Source: Corythoichthys intestinalis (Eukaryota > Chordata > Actinopteri > Syngnathiformes > Syngnathidae). Taken from it: a DNA stretch of 64,000 nucleotides. The DNA is taken from NCBI RefSeq assembly GCF_030265065.1, contig NC_080397.1, forward strand, positions 63,930,501 to 63,994,500, read 5' to 3'. Positions 12,001 to 25,200 of this stretch are shown here, in pieces. The translations under genes and the position numbers were made by a program. How positions within the stretch are numbered: the first letter of the stretch is position 1; every line of letters begins with the position of its first letter. Under the pieces are notes generated by a model, which searched no databases, was not told the origin of the DNA, and worked only from the letters and a program-made list of their open reading frames with translations.

Positions 12001-13201
12001 TGCCCTCTAGTCTTCGTCATTTTGGGTGGCCAAATCCAGCTGCTCCCTGTTCAGACCAACATAAGCTAGGTTTTTGTTCGAGCTAATGTTTTTTAATGCA
12101 TTCGTAATTTAGTTTAAAGGTATATTTAGCCAATTTTTGTGGGAATATGTGTCATTTGTTGAGAGCATTGTTAAAAAAAAGTATTTTATAGCATTCAAGC
12201 TAGTGGACTTTTTCTATGTAAATGAGCCAATTGTTCTTTTGTTGTACATATGTAGATCCTTTATTTATATTTTAATACTGTTTGAGGCCCAGCTAAGGGA
12301 TTTTAATTTTTTTCATGTTTATCCGATTACTCGATTATTTAAACTAACTAGTTCCTTGATTACTCAACTACTAAAATAATCAATAGCTGCAGCCCTAGTG
12401 TGTTATTAGCGTAATGAAATTTTTAGGTCGGAAATAAGATTTTTTTTTTTTTTTCCCTCATAAGATTTAGAAGTTTTTGAGTGAAATTTTTTTTTTTTCT
12501 AGTCACTTCTGAGATGCAATTGTTGGCTGTTTTCAACAATGTACATAAAAAATAAAGACATTGATTGACTGAAAATGGTTCAGTATTAGATGAAATATTT
12601 ATAATTGCTTCATACCTAAAAAAAAATGTTTTATCCGATTACTCGATTAATCGATAGAATTTTCAGTCAAATACTCGACTACTAAAATATTTGATAGCTG
12701 CAGCCCTAGAATGAATGTAACATTCACATGTCATGTTCTGTGATCATTATTTCTTCAGTTACTGCTCCAATTGTTTCAGGACTTGCTAGTTATGCTATTT
12801 AGTTTGTTATTATGTGATCACTGTAGTTTCGTTTTAAAAGTTTGAATGACATTTCCAGCCACTCTACCCCAGAAAATGAGTAAAAAGATAACTGAGTAGA
12901 TGTGAATTAATTAGCTTTATTGTTGCACCTTTAGCAATAGATATTTACATTAAAACACATTGTAATAACACAACTTGTAGCGTAAAAAAATGACATTTTG
13001 TGGTTTTCTCATACAAATTGAGTTATTTTTGTAATTTCGTGCCCATGTTGCACTCTTATCTCAAATTTTTGCTTCTATGTCAAATCAACAAATCGACGGG
13101 GGAAAAACTCCTGCTCGTATCTCAAAGCGTAGCTGTTGAAAATTGTTTTTTAATGGCATAACAAGAAGAGGGTAGACAGTTGTTAAGAGGAAGTGGCAAA
13201 T

Positions 13202-13243
<42 letters not shown>

Positions 13244-16200
13244 TAATGGCAGCATGTGCGCGGAAGGGCCAGGGTGACGCACGCCGTCATCGTCATCTTC
13301 CTGGAGTTCTTCGCATGGGGGCTGCTGACCACACCCATGCTGACGGTGAGAGACACACCAACCCAGTGTTGTTATCTTGGCTAAGCTAAGCAAGGACGCT
13401 AACGATACGTAATTATACTCTCAGGTACTCCACGAAACCTTCCCGCAGCACACATTCCTCATGAACGGACTCGTGCAAGGCGTCAAGGTCAGTGCTCGGC
13501 TTGCGTGCGAACATTGGCGTGTGTGTTTTGTGCGGAAAACTGGGTAAGTATTTCGTCCAAAAGCCTTAGACGAAAATTACAAGGGCTGCCAAAAACAACA
13601 GTGGTATGGACGCGTGTGTGTTGTGTGCATGCTCGTGTGTCAGCGGTCTTCCTGTTCACCATTATCTCATATTTTGTCACGAGGTCATTAATTGGCGTCG
13701 GTGTGTGCATTTAGGGTTTCCTGTCATTCCTGTCCGCTCCCGTGATCGGCGCCCTGTCTGACATCTGGGGCAGGAAGTCTTTCCTTCTGATGACCGTGTT
13801 CTTCACATGCGCCCCCATCCCCTTTATGAGGATCAGCCCCTGGTGAGCACATGACATCACCGGCCCGCCGAGCGCCGCTTGAGCGTCACACAAACGTCAT
13901 GTGAGCGTCTGAGCCCTGCGCGTGATTCGTAACTGCGCTCAAAAGAACAAATGTTCCAATTATTCCACTACTTTCATCATACACGTGTGTGCCTTCCCGT
14001 GATGTTTGTTACGTGACTTGAGTTGAATCTTTGCCTGAGTTGGCATCAAGTCAGGACAAGTCCCAATATAAACTGATAGTTAAAGGAAGTCATTATGACC
14101 GGTAAAGTCACTTCAATGTTTTGAAAAGCTTAGTGGTGTATGTAGGCATGTATCCATATGAGATTGACGGTATGATAACCTTTAGCAAAAATACAGCGGT
14201 TTCACAGTATCACGGTATTGTAATTAGAGGTCTAAAATGTGTTATTTTTAGATGTATGGATTAAAAAAATTGATTGAACTGGATTTTTTTGTTTTTCACA
14301 ACATATTTGCAAATTGGAATCTCAACATGAATATAATAAATAACAAAAAGTAACTGAAATATTTTAAATAAAATTGACATAATTAGAACTTATAGACTAA
14401 ACTCTCAGCTACAGCTCAACACTCCAAAAACCCTTTGGGAAAACTGAGAAACATTAGAACAAGAAAAAAAAGAACTGATGTAAAAGACATACCATTACTG
14501 CTTTTAATATTAATTAGTTGAATATTAATGGTGAGCGAGAGACAGCGTGCGTGTGTATGACTCGTATCATTGTTTACACATAAAACACACCCTCTGTCAA
14601 CACAGAAAGTCACCAGATAGAAAAAAACCGGCTGTATTATTAAAGGAATCTGACCTTTTAGCCAGATTGCTGGAATCACACCAGCCGAACCGCCGGACCC
14701 GCGCTGGTGCAGCTCCAAAGACCCGGGCCAGCGAGATCCGGCCAAAAGGCCAAACACCGCGCGTTCACCTTTGTCTTAACCCAGCGGTCTCCAAACTATT
14801 CCACAAAGGGCCGCAGTGGGCGCAGGATTTCATTGCAACAAAACAACACCTTTGCACCAATCTGGTGTCTTACAAGTGTAACCAGTTGATTGCAGTCAGG
14901 TGCGGCTTGTTTTAGCAGAAACTTCATTGGGTAAACTGTCGGTGCTCGATCGGTTGGAACAAAAACCAGGACACACAGCGGCCCTTGAGGACTGGTTTGA
15001 AGATCCCCGTCTTAACCCTTTGTACTGTCTCCATTTTGAAAGCTGGAAAAAGGCTTCGAAACACAAGTTGACAATTAAGTCGACAGCAATCATACAGCAC
15101 AGGGGGACCCAGGCGAGGATCCAAGGTCACCAACTCACAAGTCAGCAAAAGGTTCCCGAGAAAAAAAAAATGACAACGATAAGTTAAACATTCATTCTTT
15201 TTTTAAAGGCTCTTGCGGGGCGGGCCACAGGCAGGAAGAATGGTGTGTTTGGGCGTTGTTTAGGATTATTGTCTGTTTGTGGATTGGACAGGAGGATTCG
15301 GGAGTTACTGTTATCAGGGCAACGAGGGTTGTGGAGTTTGCCACCTCAGTGTCAAAAGGGCTCTTGTAGTCTTATCAGTCGTGTTATCAGTTGGATGTTG
15401 GGCGTTCTCTGATGTTCCTTGTGTTGGGACAGGGTGTCCCGCCATTTGTTCTGGACTGTCCAGGAGAACTGATTGCGAGAGTTGGTGGTGCAGATGTGGG
15501 CTTGTCAGCGTCAACCTTACTCAGTCAGTTGCATGACGCACATGTTGGGCTTCAGTGATAAGAAGGTGTCATGTATCTCTTATTCCCTATATTTTGCTTG
15601 TTTTCCTTAAACTATGGTATAAGTGCTGTTTATTTTATATTGGATGTGTTAGAGTAATACAAAGTCAAACAGTAAATACGGGAAACAATACTATTCCCTG
15701 ATTGATTATATTAAGTTTGTTAGAATAATGCAAACAGTTAGATAGTGCCTAAGAGAAAAGGTATTCCTTTAAGCCTCATGTCAAACATTCTGAACTTCCA
15801 CTTTAAGTACCAAATGCAAGCCGGACAGTTTGGCTTACTGTACGAGCATGAAGCAAAAATAAAAATATTTCCCCCCCTGTTTTTTAATTAAAAACCTGAT
15901 CCTTTTTACCTGATTCCAATCCTCTGAAAAATGGCGTAGTCGGAACAATTTCCGATCACGGATCAGGACAACCCTACCTTTTTTAGTATGATGAATTTTT
16001 CGCAATATGAAGCGAAAAAAGCTTCAAAAAAACTTTCGCTAAATAATTTTTTTTGTGTACTGAAGTGTTCGCATCTCAAAGTACCACTGTTCATACAACG
16101 TGCAGGTTAGGAGAGTATGTCCTCTTCTAAAATATATTTTTTGTGCAGAACAAAAATTGAAACATTTTTGACACACTCATGTGATGTGTTTTTCTGGGCT

Positions 16201-19200
16201 GTCCCTAGGTGGTACTTTGCACTGATCTCTGTGTCAGGAATCTTCTCCGTGACATTCTCCGTGATCTTCGCCTACGTCGCCGACATCACGGATGAGCAGC
16301 AGAGGAGCACGGCGTACGGCCTGGTAATAATACTCTGCCTTGTCGCCGCACCCTTGCACGCTCGCTTACACGCTTGTGCATACTGGTGCACGATAATTAT
16401 TGGTCCGATAATAGGAATTATGACGTCATCCCGGAAAATCCAATAACATTTATAATAGGACCGATAATATGTACTGTTCTGGCTTTGCAGTTTACACAAT
16501 AGTATCGGAAATCAGTTGACCATTGGCGGGGCATTGCTCCCACCTGCTGGTCAGAATAATTCAGTGCACCTATTTTTTGTTACAGTAGTTTGGTTCAATC
16601 ACTTACACATTGCGATGTCTAGCGGTAGCATTGACAGTCGTGAATGCTTTCTGTTACGTTTCCGCCTCGGAAATATATGTAAGTATTTTATGTTTACTAT
16701 TACATATGGATGTGCAAAATATGTTTACTTCTGTGGTGAAGGGTCATATGTACAGAACTTCAGAAGTTGTGTTCTAGAAGCCAGCCAATGCTTTAGTAGC
16801 TCAAGCTAGTGTGCTATGCTATACATATAATAGTTGTGTATATAAGTGTATTGTGCAGTTTGTTGTATATTGAGTATTGAATATGTGTATTTTTCTGTTG
16901 TACTTTCACAATATTAAGACGAGTGTCTTCCCATAAAAGCAAGAAAAGTCGGGCTGTGCAGAAGTGAAACGTACGTTTTGTTCATGTCATTACGAAAAGT
17001 CTGATGAGATCAAAGGCAAATCTATGTTGAATGAATCCACCATTTTTTTTTTTTAAACCTCCAGGTGTTAAAAAACTCAGGTTATACATTTAAAAAAACT
17101 ATATATTTATTAGAGCTGGGAATCTTTGGGCACTTAACGATTCGATTACGGTTACGATTCAGAGGCTCCGATTCGATTATAAAACGATTATTGATGCACC
17201 CCACTCCTTTTTTTTTTTTTTTTTTAATTTGTTTTGTACATTAGTTCCAAAATTGTTCAAAAATCCTCTCAGGCTAAACCAAACTACTATTTCAGTATCA
17301 AGTTAACATATAGCAGTAAACAAATATACAAAAATAACAGTAAATAAAAAAACTCCAGTCCCCATTCTATATCAGCAGCTTTAAACTACTTTCAATTAAT
17401 TTAATGTTGTGAATCAACCGTTAAAGTTGTTAAAATTGCTCCTGTTATTCCATAATTTCTCTTTTGTCTACTTTCAACATGTAAAAGTTTTAAAACTATT
17501 TTAAAGATAGATTCAAGTCAATATTTTACCGATTTAGGAGTATTTTAGATAAAAAGTTAATTAGGTTCGCTTGGAAGGTTTGCAACAACAGCCTTGCAGG
17601 GAAGTGTTCTGCTTTAAGATGGCGGCTGTTACTAGTGTCCGCATCTAGTTTTTTGTAGATGTGCTGGTAACGATACCGAAGCTATAATGCATCTAGTCCT
17701 ATATAAATGATATCTACCGTAACATAATGTGGCTTGTAGCAGCTTTTCGGCAGCAGTCAGGTATGTTGTTGTTGTTGTTTTTTTTTTTATCTCGTGGCAT
17801 GAGTTGAGCTAGAGCCGTGAGTTGAGCATTGGCGTTACCCGAGGGGCCGGGTAACGAGAAGCATGATGTTTAGCTACTCTCGCTCCGTCCCTAATTGCGT
17901 ACCGAAGACCGCGCGGCGCGCTGAGTGTGTCGTACTTCTGCTTTACTTGGCATATTTCAATAATCGGAATTTGGATGTTTGTGAATCGTTCTCGAATCTT
18001 CCACGGCCGAATCGCGAATAATCTAAGAATCGGAAATTTTGCACACCTCTAATATTTATTATTGGATATGGGTATCGGCTTTGAGGAGCAGGAAGTTATC
18101 GATATCGGTTTCAAAAAATAGATATCATGCACCCCTAACTGTGCAACTTCTCAGGTGTCTGCGACATTTGCGGCCAGCCTGGTGACGAGCCCCGCCATCG
18201 GCGCGTACCTGTCGTCGCAGTACGGAGACAGCCTGGTGGTCCTGGTCGCCACGGTGATCTCGGTGGCCGACATCGCCTTTGTCTTCTTCGTGGTGCCCGA
18301 GTCGCTGCCCGACAAGATGCGACTGACCACGTGGGGTTTCCCGCTCTCGTGGGAGCAGGCGGACCCCTTTGCCGTGAGTCCGGGTTTGGCACGTGAGGAG
18401 GTTGCCTTGTTTGACGGCTTGTGTCATTGTGTTTGGTCCAGTCGCTGCGTCGTGTGGGCAAAGACTCGACAGTTATGCTCATCTGCGTCACGGTCTTCCT
18501 GTCGTACCTGCCGGAAGCCGGGCAGTACTCCAGCTTCTTCCTCTACCTCAAACAGGTATGTGCAAATGCTACAGGCACACATGCACACACTTAACTCATT
18601 CCCAGGCACTACTGGGAGCATTGTAGTATCGGTCAACGATAGCAAAAGTATTTCGTCGAAGAACTTTTTTTGCATGACGATGACGAGCTTAAAACATGTC
18701 TCGGGAGACTAAAACTTTTCTTATCTTGGCAAGAGAGAATATGCAATGTTGCTTTAACTTCTAAAAGTGTTTGCCGAGTAGGGGGGCAACGGTTCAGTTA
18801 GCCCACGGTTCGGTTTGAACCTCGGTTTTGGAATCACGATTTTGGTTTGCGTTTTGCTTTTTTTTTTTTTTTTTTTTTAACTGCCTTTATTTTACTTTTA
18901 AGAAAATGAAATAAACACTTAAAATGTTAACATTTTCAACTGTTAAAATGCCTCTTAGCTCTTTGGCTAGTGTATTGACTGACTACTGAAATACACACAC
19001 AGTAGTAAAAAAGGTTACTTGGCACAGTAACTAGTGTTACCTTTCATGTTTTTTTTTCACCATTTTTTCAAAAAAAAAAACAAAAACAAAAACATAGTAA
19101 ACCTTGCTATGTTTGGAGGTCATTTAATGTTGTGAATCAACCGTTAAAGTTGATAAAATTGCTCCCGTTTTTGCATTAGTCTACTTTCGACAAATTTTAA

Positions 19201-22200
19201 AACTGATTCATCCTTTAAAGATAGACTCAAGTCAAGATTTTGCCGATTTTGCGAGTATTTTAGATAAAAAGTTACTTAGGTTCGCTAGGAGTAGTTTACT
19301 GCTCTAAAATGGCGGCTGTTTACTAACGCTACGGAGTCTGTTATTTCGCATGTAGTTCTATATGCATGAGATATCTAGGCGTAGATTGTAGGCTGTCGGC
19401 TACAGTCTGGAAATATTGCAGCCACCAAGCCTAGCATCGCGTTTGCTACAGCGTCACAACAAACTCTTCCCTCTCCGTGTCTCTGACTTTTCTGGCGTCA
19501 TTCAACCAACGTATTAACGCACATCGTCTCGTTGCCGAAAAGGGTGACAAAATCTGAACGGAGGAAAAAAAGACTTAATGCACGAAAACCGTACACATTG
19601 AAAAATCAGTGCTCACTTGTACAAATTACGCCAAGACCGTACAACTTGACAGGTAGGAATTATAGTGGACAGTCACAGTTAGGTGGTAACACTCTGTAGC
19701 ATGAGACGTCCAACTATCAGTGCTCAGGGCGAAGCTATGTGCTTTAGCGAAATCAACTTCGATGGCTTTGCCTGCCATTTCTTAAATGTGGGGGATTACG
19801 TTGGTGGAGAAATGTGTCCGCGAGGGAACAATGTAATGCGGGTCAAGCGTTGCAAATAAATTAACGAAGCCCGCCGTGTGTTTTCACTGGTGTCATCTTT
19901 GGGGTTGTCCTGCTCTGAGAAAGTGATATCTGTGAGTGATGCCGGCTGAGGTGCCGAAGTCATGTTATACCTGTTGCCATTAGCATAGGGACCAAGCGCT
20001 GAACAATGCTTGCAAATTGTTTTAATTATTTTTTTCAATATTTTCTCTCCCTCCGCATTGTAGTCCACGGGGAAACCGAAATGTTGCACACCGTAGATTT
20101 TGAAAGAAGCCGGTGGTTCCTCAAAATTTGGTCTCCCCACTACTCCGCTCGCCATAGCTTTTTTTTTTCTTTCTTGTTTCACTTTCACTTCGCTCGTAAG
20201 TAGAGCTGAAACGAATACTCGAGTAACTCGAGTTTGAAAACTGATCGGAGTAATTTTATTCACCTCGAGTAATCGTTTATTTTGACAGCTCTAAGCATCA
20301 CGTTTTGCTCGGACTACTTTTAATGCGGGGCAACGTGCTGATGTCACGTGCGTAGAGGAAGAAGCAAAAAAAAAAACTTACTGCAGCCGACAGCCGGTAC
20401 AAACGACGCCGACGTTGCTAAATACTAGCCCGCACGATGCTACGTTGGTAGCAGGTAGCGTCTTCTGAGTCTCATAGAGATCACATGTATGTTGAACTAG
20501 ATGCGAAATGACAGACTCAGCTGCGTCTGGGCAGCGTTAGTAAACAGCCGCCATCTTAAAGCAGTAGAGCGCTAAGCACTAATAAATAGGATTAACGTTA
20601 CTGTCACTAGCTCACGTAACGTTAGCCCTGCGGAGGGCTAGCTTCAGTGTTTCCCCTAGGATTTTTTGAAGCTGTGGTGGTGGGCTGCATCGGAGTCGGA
20701 CAGCCTCACCATGTCGTGCCACAGCGAATTTTTTTTTCTTCATTTTTTCCCCCAAGAAGAACCATAACAAAGATATATTTGAAATATTTCATTAGCCAGG
20801 CTAATGTTGTACCTCTCAGCTACAGTACATGTATGTAAAATGCGTAGCTGATTACCCGATGTACTAATGCGACTTTTTTTCTCGTGGCAATAGTACGACT
20901 TACATCTCGTAGTGACTCAGGGTTGGCAACCCAAACTGTTGAAAGAGCCATATTTGACCCCCCAAAAAACACACAAAAAACTGATACAGTATGTCTGGAG
21001 CCACAAAAAATTAAAAGCCTTTTACAAGCCTTATAATTATCGATACTAGCTATATTAGCCTACTATAGAAATATGTAATTAGCCTTCATGATTAAATGTT
21101 TGTTTTCCCTGCAGTGGATCCTATAGAGAATGACGCACCACGTGACTACTCTGTTGTACTATGCCACCACAAGTTTAACTTCATTACTATATTAATGAAT
21201 TGAAAGAATGTTTGTGTCATGTTTGTCCTCCTAGAAATCCTATTAAAACAAAAAAATATATTTCCCTCCCCCATCTTTTTCCATTTAAAAAAAAAAAAAA
21301 AAAGCTCCGAAGCATCGCTAAAGAGCTGCATGCGGCCCGAGAGCCGCGGGTTGCAGACCACCGTCGTAGTCCTCCTTTTTCCTTTTATTTGACCCTCATA
21401 AGTACTACATTACCACAACAATAACAGTCCTTCTGTCAACTGACCCATTTAGAGCACTGGGGGAATTCTAATAGCCGTGTAAAGAGTTTTACTTGATTCG
21501 GTGAGAAGGTGAATAGTTTTTTCCCCGTTGTTCGTAAACTAAATTTCCACACAAAGGCACGTCGAGGTACCATTAACTTAGCAAGGAGAGGTATGAGAGT
21601 CATTTTTCGAGTGTCCCAGAGCTCGCGAAATTTGGGTGGGGGGGCGCATTTATCAAAGTTTCGTCAGCCGTAATTGTCTGAAGTTGGCGCGCCGGTGTTG
21701 TGCCGAAAAATAGCCACTCCACGTGAAATGTCCCCCCTGACGGGAGCGCCCACACGTCACTGTACAAACAGCCTTTTCTTACCAATCGATGGACACAGAA
21801 ACGACGTTCTTGTACCGTGAATATGTATCATTTTACTCTGCTTGAACTGATAAATCGTTTACTGTGACCAACGCTCTGAAAATAGAGCAAGGCTTTATTT
21901 TGGGCCCCGCCTCTCCGCAGTCTCTCAGCGCAAGTTAGTCAAAGTTTGCTTTCTGTCCAAGACGGCCGTCCACCGCTCACTTTCGCCGAAAAGTCCGATC
22001 CAAATTATTGTAATGCCCCGGATATGGGCAAGAAGGAGAGAAGTCTGTATTTGCTTACCCACTTTATTGTGGTAACAATAATAAAGAAAAACAATAACAA
22101 AATAACAGCGGGCTGCTACAACATGCGACCGCTATCTTTCGCTATCTCGCTCGTTCTCCCATTCTTCCTACTCGTTCCCCTTGCGTCTCTTAAGGGGGGG

Positions 22201-25200
22201 CCTGCATAGTTACGAACATTAGGCTACAATACACAATGAATAGGTGTCCGCTGAACTCCTCCCACTCGGCTGCCGCTTGTTTGAAGCGGCCTTAAAAAAA
22301 TTTTTTTAATTTAAATAAATAAATAAAATACATCTCATTTGCCAGGCGTGGCGGCTTTCATTTTAGTGTGGCGGTGCGCCACAATCTGTTGAATATAGGG
22401 GAATCCCTGAGCTTTCTATTAATTATGACCACTGTCGATGCGTGGCTAACGTGTCTTACATACAGGCTTTAACATAGCGTTGTGGAGTCATGAGGGTGTG
22501 AAATAAAAACTCAGTAATGCTAACTATCAATTTTAGCTCAGTAGTCATTGCTGGATAAAATGCCAAGTAGCACTGGTCCCTAATGTGCTCCAATACAGCC
22601 TGTATCATACATTTATTTTGAACACTGCAAAAACTCAAAATCCTATCAGGACTTACAGTTTAGACTAACTTAAAACTTAACTAGAACTTAAAAATGGCTT
22701 GACACAAATAGAAATTGAATCGAAACACATGGGAAAAACACGTAGCTTTTAAGTGATGTGTGTTATCAAGCGTAACGGCATTTTTAGGTATATATATATA
22801 TACATATATATATATTAATAAGATCTAAAGGTTTTTTTGAGTGAAAGCAGTGAATGTCTTTTTTTTTTTTTTTTTTTATTCTAGTTACATCTGAGATGCA
22901 ATTGTTGGCTGTTTTCAACAATATACATCGAAAATAAAGACATTGATTGACTGAAAATGGTTCAAGATTAGATGAAATTTCGATTAATTGATAGAATTTT
23001 TAGTCGATTACTCGATTACTAAAATATTCGATAGCTGCAGCCCTACTCGTAAGCGAGAGAGGGCGTTACACGGCTTCTATGACACAGGTGCTTGACAGCG
23101 ATCGGACATTTACTTGCGAGGCAGGAATTTCTCCACAGCTGTGCTTCACGTCCAGTGTTGTTAATAACGGCGTTACAATATAACGGCGTTACTAACGGTG
23201 TTATTTTTTTCGGTAGTGGGTAATCTAATTAATTACTTTTCTCATCTTGGCAACGCCGTTACCGTTACTGAGGACGGAAAGGCATGCATTACTATGCGTT
23301 ACTATATTGGTCGAAAAGTCTGAGGGAGACGGACTCACCGAGACGACAGAGCAGAGCAGGAGTGGGGGGGAGGCAAGAAAGTTATGACGCCGAGCAAACG
23401 CGATGCTAGGTAGCTCCAATAATACATGTTGTAGCCGATAGCCTACAAACTACGCCCGCATGTTATGGTAGATATGGTAGACATGGTAGATATCACATGT
23501 ACTCTATATAGATATAACTAGATGCGACATGGCACTAAATGAGTTAGTAGACAGCCGCCATCTTAAAGCAGTAGACTTTTTAGGACGGCTCTGTTGTAGA
23601 GAACCTTCCTAGCGAACCTAAGTAACTTATCTAAAATACTCCTAAATCGGCAAAATCTTGACTTGAATCTATCTTTAAATGATGAAACAGTTTTAAAACT
23701 TTCATATGTCGAAAGTAGAGAGAAGGGAACTAATGCAATAATGGGAGCAATTTTAACAACTTTTAACAGTTGATTCAGGGTAAAGGGTAAATTAGGGTAA
23801 AGAATTGGGCTCGGGCCAGTTATACCAAAAACCTTTTCAAACTTCACATAGTGTGGCCAATGTTTTTTTCTTTTTTTTTTTTTTTTTTTTTGTTTTTTGA
23901 GGGGAAAAAAAAGTAATTATCACCAATTACTTTGCCAAGTAACTAATTACTCTTACATTTAGGTAATTGAGTTACTAACGCAATTACTTTTTGGGGGAAG
24001 TAGTTTGTAACTATAATTAATTACTTTTTTTCAGTAAGATTAACAACACTGTTCACGTCACACACAGTCACACAGAGCTCGACCAATTCATTCCACAAGT
24101 GTTCGGAATAAATTAATTGCAAAACCGAAAAGGTGCGGTTCATAAAGGCGCATTGAACCGTACAGGGCGAACCGTACGGTTCGGCTTTGAACCGCAAACC
24201 GTTGCACTGCTAGCACTCACACACATCACAGCTAACACACCTTGTTATCTTCCAGGTCATTGACTTTTCTCCCGCTGCCATTGCCGCCTTCATCGCCATG
24301 GTTGGCATACTGTCCATCATTGCACAGGTGTGTGCCTTTTTGTGACATGTTTGTGGTTTGTAACAATGCATAGATGGTTATGTGTGCCATTGTAACCATT
24401 TTTAAGTGTGCGTTTTTGTAACTGTGCTCGTTTCAGACTAGGGCTGGGCGATATGGCCTTAAACATGTATCACGATAAATTGAGCAGATTTATCTCGATA
24501 ACGATAAATGACGATAAATTCGCCCAAGCGGACTGTTATATAATTTGAAAATCTGAATCAATGCATGAAATACGGATGAACTATTTCTTGTTGATTTATT
24601 TACCAGCATTCAATTTGATATACTGTATTTAACAATTGTACATGCAGTCTAAACATTAAGTTTATAAAAATGTATTGTAAGCAATAAGAATTCAAGTATG
24701 AACATTTATAACAGCGTGTATGACTTGAACAATGTACATTGTCAAAATCAATATGCCTGTGCAAACATGTAATTGTAACACAAATGACTTGCAGCTTGAA
24801 CAGTACACTTCAAAAAGACAACTTATTGTTAATGGCTACTGTGACATAATTATTAAATACAAGTGTTTACTTTATGGTTTAAGGGTTTTTTTCCCCCCAG
24901 TGCATTTTTTAATAAATGCACGCACAATAAAAATAGCTGGGGCCATTTCTCGGTCATTGTGAGTTTTGCCGTTGGATTGTACTTTATGCTGAATGCTTTA
25001 CCATCACAAAAGCTATCAGAGGAATCACACACAGACAGATACAAAATAACGCCACATAGTAATTGCTAGATGCAGTCCGTGCCCAATCCACTCATTAAGT
25101 TCAGCCGTTTCGACAAGGTTAGAGCCGCTATCCGACTCCATAACGTTCATTTGTAGCGTTAGCCGCTAGCTAGCGTTAGCCTGGCTACCAGTAGAAAGCA

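Larger units (their letters stand above)
20201..23045. mobile_element. hAT-type MITE family C, copy 1, interrupted
   Basis: Starts TAGAGCTGAAACGAATACTC and ends GATAGCTGCAGCCCTA, with perfect duplications CTCGTAAG at 20193-20200 and 23046-23053. Relatives are at 26510-27633 and 55979-57428. The inverted YY1-like motif GCCGCCATCTT is at 20547-20557. It is split by the element 20645-22409. Confidence 0.93.
18783..24213. mobile_element. hAT-type element (GCAACGGTTC ends), hosting nested insertions
   Basis: The left end GGGGGGCAACGGTTC and right end AACCGTTGCACTG are inverted. No convincing target duplication was found. It fills MFSD14B intron 7. Two elements are inserted directly in it (20201-23045 and 23153-24051). 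A core copy at about 19123-19340 has AAAATGGCGGC at 19305-19315, one base off the YY1-like motif. The rest shows no transposase. Confidence 0.65.

Noticed and set aside
14641-15780. Complete endogenous retrovirus
   Set aside because: Only an LTR-like segment is present; no internal genes lie next to either copy.
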